NCBI GenBank assembly: GCA_020059785.1
Contig: JAGVBL010000082.1
Span: forward strand, 1 to 6,292
Direction of reading: 5' to 3'
DNA from: Ignavibacteriales bacterium
GTDB taxonomy: Bacteria > Bacteroidota > Ignavibacteria > Ignavibacteriales > Melioribacteraceae
Length of the DNA stretch: 6,292 nt
Shown: positions 5,212-6,292 of the stretch, piece after piece
Numbering within the stretch: position 1 is the first letter of the stretch
Layout: every line of letters begins with the position of its first letter
The notes under the pieces: generated by a model
What the model saw: the letters and a program-made list of their open reading frames with translations, nothing else
What the model was told of the DNA's origin: nothing
The model's database searches: none
Position numbers and translations under genes: made by a program

Positions 5212-6177
5212 TCAATCTAATGGACTCCTCACCCCGTGCAGATTCTCAATTATATGTGTATATATCATTGTTGTTCGCAGTGATTTATGTCCCATTAATT
5301 CTTGAATAGTCCTTATATCATACCCAGAAGAAAGCAGGTGAGTGGCAAAACTGTGTCTGAACGAATGCGCTGACGCTGGTTTATTAATTCCGGCTCTTCT
5401 TATAGCACTTTTTATTTCTCTTTGAACTGTAGAACTGTGAATATGATATCTGAATTTGAATCCAATTTCTTTACTGTAAACAAACTTATTGGCAGGGAAG
5501 AGGTATTGCCATCCGAATTCCTTTGAAGCATTTGGATATTTTTTATCTAATGCATCCGGTAAAATAGTTCTCCCGTTTCCGTTCTTCAAATCTTCTTCAT
5601 GCAAAAGTTTAACTTTATATACTTTTTCTTTTAGTTCGGGTATAATTGATTCAGGAAGCAAAGTCGTTCTGTCTTTTTCTCCCTTCGATTGCCTGATGGT
5701 TAGACTCTTATAACCAAAATCAAGATCCTTAATCCTAAGACTTAATGCTTCGCTTAATCTTAATCCGCCTCCGTATAAAAGGGAACAAATTAATTTTATA
5801 TCACCCGAAGTTTGAGTAATCACATTTTTGGCTTCTTCTTTTGTGAAAATAACCGGAAGTTTTGGTTTCTTCGTTGCTCTTGTAACATCTTCAAGCCAAC
5901 CAAAATCTTTTTCTAAAACATTCTTATATAAATATACAATTGCACATAATGCCTGTCCCTGTGTAGAAGCGGAAACTTTTCTTGAAACTGTTAACCATGT
6001 AAGGAATTTTTCGATGTGAGTTTTATCTAATTCGTTCGGATGGCGTTTGTTGTTGAAGAGGATAAATTCTTTTATCCATTTTACATATGCTTCCTCAGTT
6101 TTTTTGCTGTACCGTTTAGACCGTAAAGACAATCTAACCTTATCAAGAAGTTTTGGTTTGCCTTTTACTGAATGCAT
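5212..6177 (-). CDS. intI: Integron integrase IntI (tyrosine recombinase)
   Basis: This 321-residue tyrosine recombinase should catalyse attC x attI and attC x attC recombination, inserting and excising cassettes. The N-terminal SAM-like DNA-binding domain spans about residues 10-95 and the catalytic domain about 105-310. The expected catalytic residues are present: R140 in GGGLRLSE, K165 in QSKGEKDR, H271 and R274 in HSFRHSFATHLL, H297 in LMGHKS, and nucleophile Y306 in MIYTHI. Each lies six positions before its IntI1 counterpart (R146, K171, H277, R280, H303, Y312). The integron-specific insertion that separates IntI from XerC/D is seen at about 205-228 (KKYPNASKEFGWQYLFP). Full length compared with IntI1 (337 aa), and no frameshift. 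The ATG is preceded by AGGAG at 6183-6187 with a 5-base gap. Its stop faces the cassettes, unlike the divergent classical arrangement. I saw no convincing LexA-type operator in the 115 bases upstream. Confidence 0.97.
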   Translation of the reverse strand: MHSVKGKPKLLDKVRLSLRSKRYSKKTEEAYVKWIKEFILFNNKRHPNELDKTHIEKFLTWLTVSRKVSASTQGQALCAIVYLYKNVLEKDFGWLEDVTRATKKPKLPVIFTKEEAKNVITQTSGDIKLICSLLYGGGLRLSEALSLRIKDLDFGYKSLTIRQSKGEKDRTTLLPESIIPELKEKVYKVKLLHEEDLKNGNGRTILPDALDKKYPNASKEFGWQYLFPANKFVYSKEIGFKFRYHIHSSTVQREIKSAIRRAGINKPASAHSFRHSFATHLLSSGYDIRTIQELMGHKSLRTTMIYTHIIENLHGVRSPLD

Positions 6178-6292
6178 TAATTCTCCTCGCTTTATCCCAA
6201 AGCTTAAAGTCGTAGAAGGGCAGTGTTCTTATTAAGGGGATACACAGTTTAATATGAACAGTTACAACATAAAATTTGTGATTATTAATAGC

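Larger units (their letters stand above)
1..6177 (-). mobile_element. Chromosomal-type integron: intI, attI region and cassette array in reversed layout (array continues off the left edge)
   Basis: An integron captures circular gene cassettes by site-specific recombination between attI and the cassette attC sites. Seen here: a complete integron integrase at 5212-6177, a repeat-rich non-coding spacer at about 5023-5211, and six attC sites separating six full cassettes and one partial one. All genes, including intI, lie on the minus strand. Cassette limits inferred from the G^TT crossover points are 4024-5022, 3145-4023, 2351-3144, 1460-2350, 751-1459 and 92-750, then 91 to the window edge. The shared orientation of intI and cassettes marks the reversed type. 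No transposase or plasmid gene is visible nearby, which suits a sedentary chromosomal integron, though the window is too short to prove it. Confidence 0.93.

Noticed and set aside
5061..5309. Plus-strand 82-codon frame over the attI region
   Set aside because: It overlaps the 3' end of intI on the opposite strand and the inverted repeats; no ribosome binding site.
6190..6292. LexA/SOS operator upstream of intI
   Set aside because: Neither a CTG-N10-CAG nor a GAAC-N4-GTTC type palindrome is present; only a short direct repeat ACAGTT (6244-6249 and 6258-6263) is seen.

Overview
The window is the integrase end of a chromosomal-type integron in an AT-rich bacterium. It holds a complete integron integrase gene (intI, minus strand, right end), a presumed attI region just beyond the intI stop codon, and an array of six complete gene cassettes plus the start of a seventh, all on the minus strand and running leftwards. 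The host cannot be named from sequence alone. The low GC, the many small outer-membrane beta-barrel proteins and the clear AGGAG-type ribosome binding sites would fit a Bacteroidota / Ignavibacteriota / Chlorobiota-like lineage (inference).

Layout from right to left, in the direction of the genes: 6177-5212 intI; about 5211-5023 attI-like spacer rich in inverted repeats; cassette A (5022-4024), a membrane cytochrome b; cassette B (4023-3145), an exported beta-barrel protein; cassette C (3144-2351), an exported beta-barrel protein; cassette D (2350-1460), an exported OMP beta-barrel protein with a long leader; cassette E (1459-751), with no convincing gene; cassette F (750-92), a small two-helix membrane protein; cassette G (91 to the window edge), the start of a secreted protein. 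Each complete cassette ends in a 190-229 bp attC site. When folded, each site shows paired arms with the unpaired extrahelical bases expected of the bottom strand of attC.

The boundaries are supported internally. In every complete cassette the 7-base R'' box of its own attC is the exact reverse complement of the R' box at the cassette's start. This is expected if each was inserted as a circle through a G^TT crossover. The same rule places the attI x cassette A junction at 5022/5023.

The integrase is transcribed in the same direction as the cassettes, with its 3' end facing the array. This is the reversed layout known from Treponema denticola and a few other phyla, not the divergent layout of class 1 or Vibrio integrons. 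Most cassettes have leaders of 24-40 bases and a good Shine-Dalgarno sequence, so they probably depend on a shared upstream promoter near attI or intI. Five of the six cassettes with a recognisable gene encode envelope proteins: four with an N-terminal signal sequence or signal-like start or membrane anchor for export, and one polytopic cytochrome. The 115 bases right of intI (6178-6292) hold its ribosome binding site and presumably its promoter, but I see no clear operator there.
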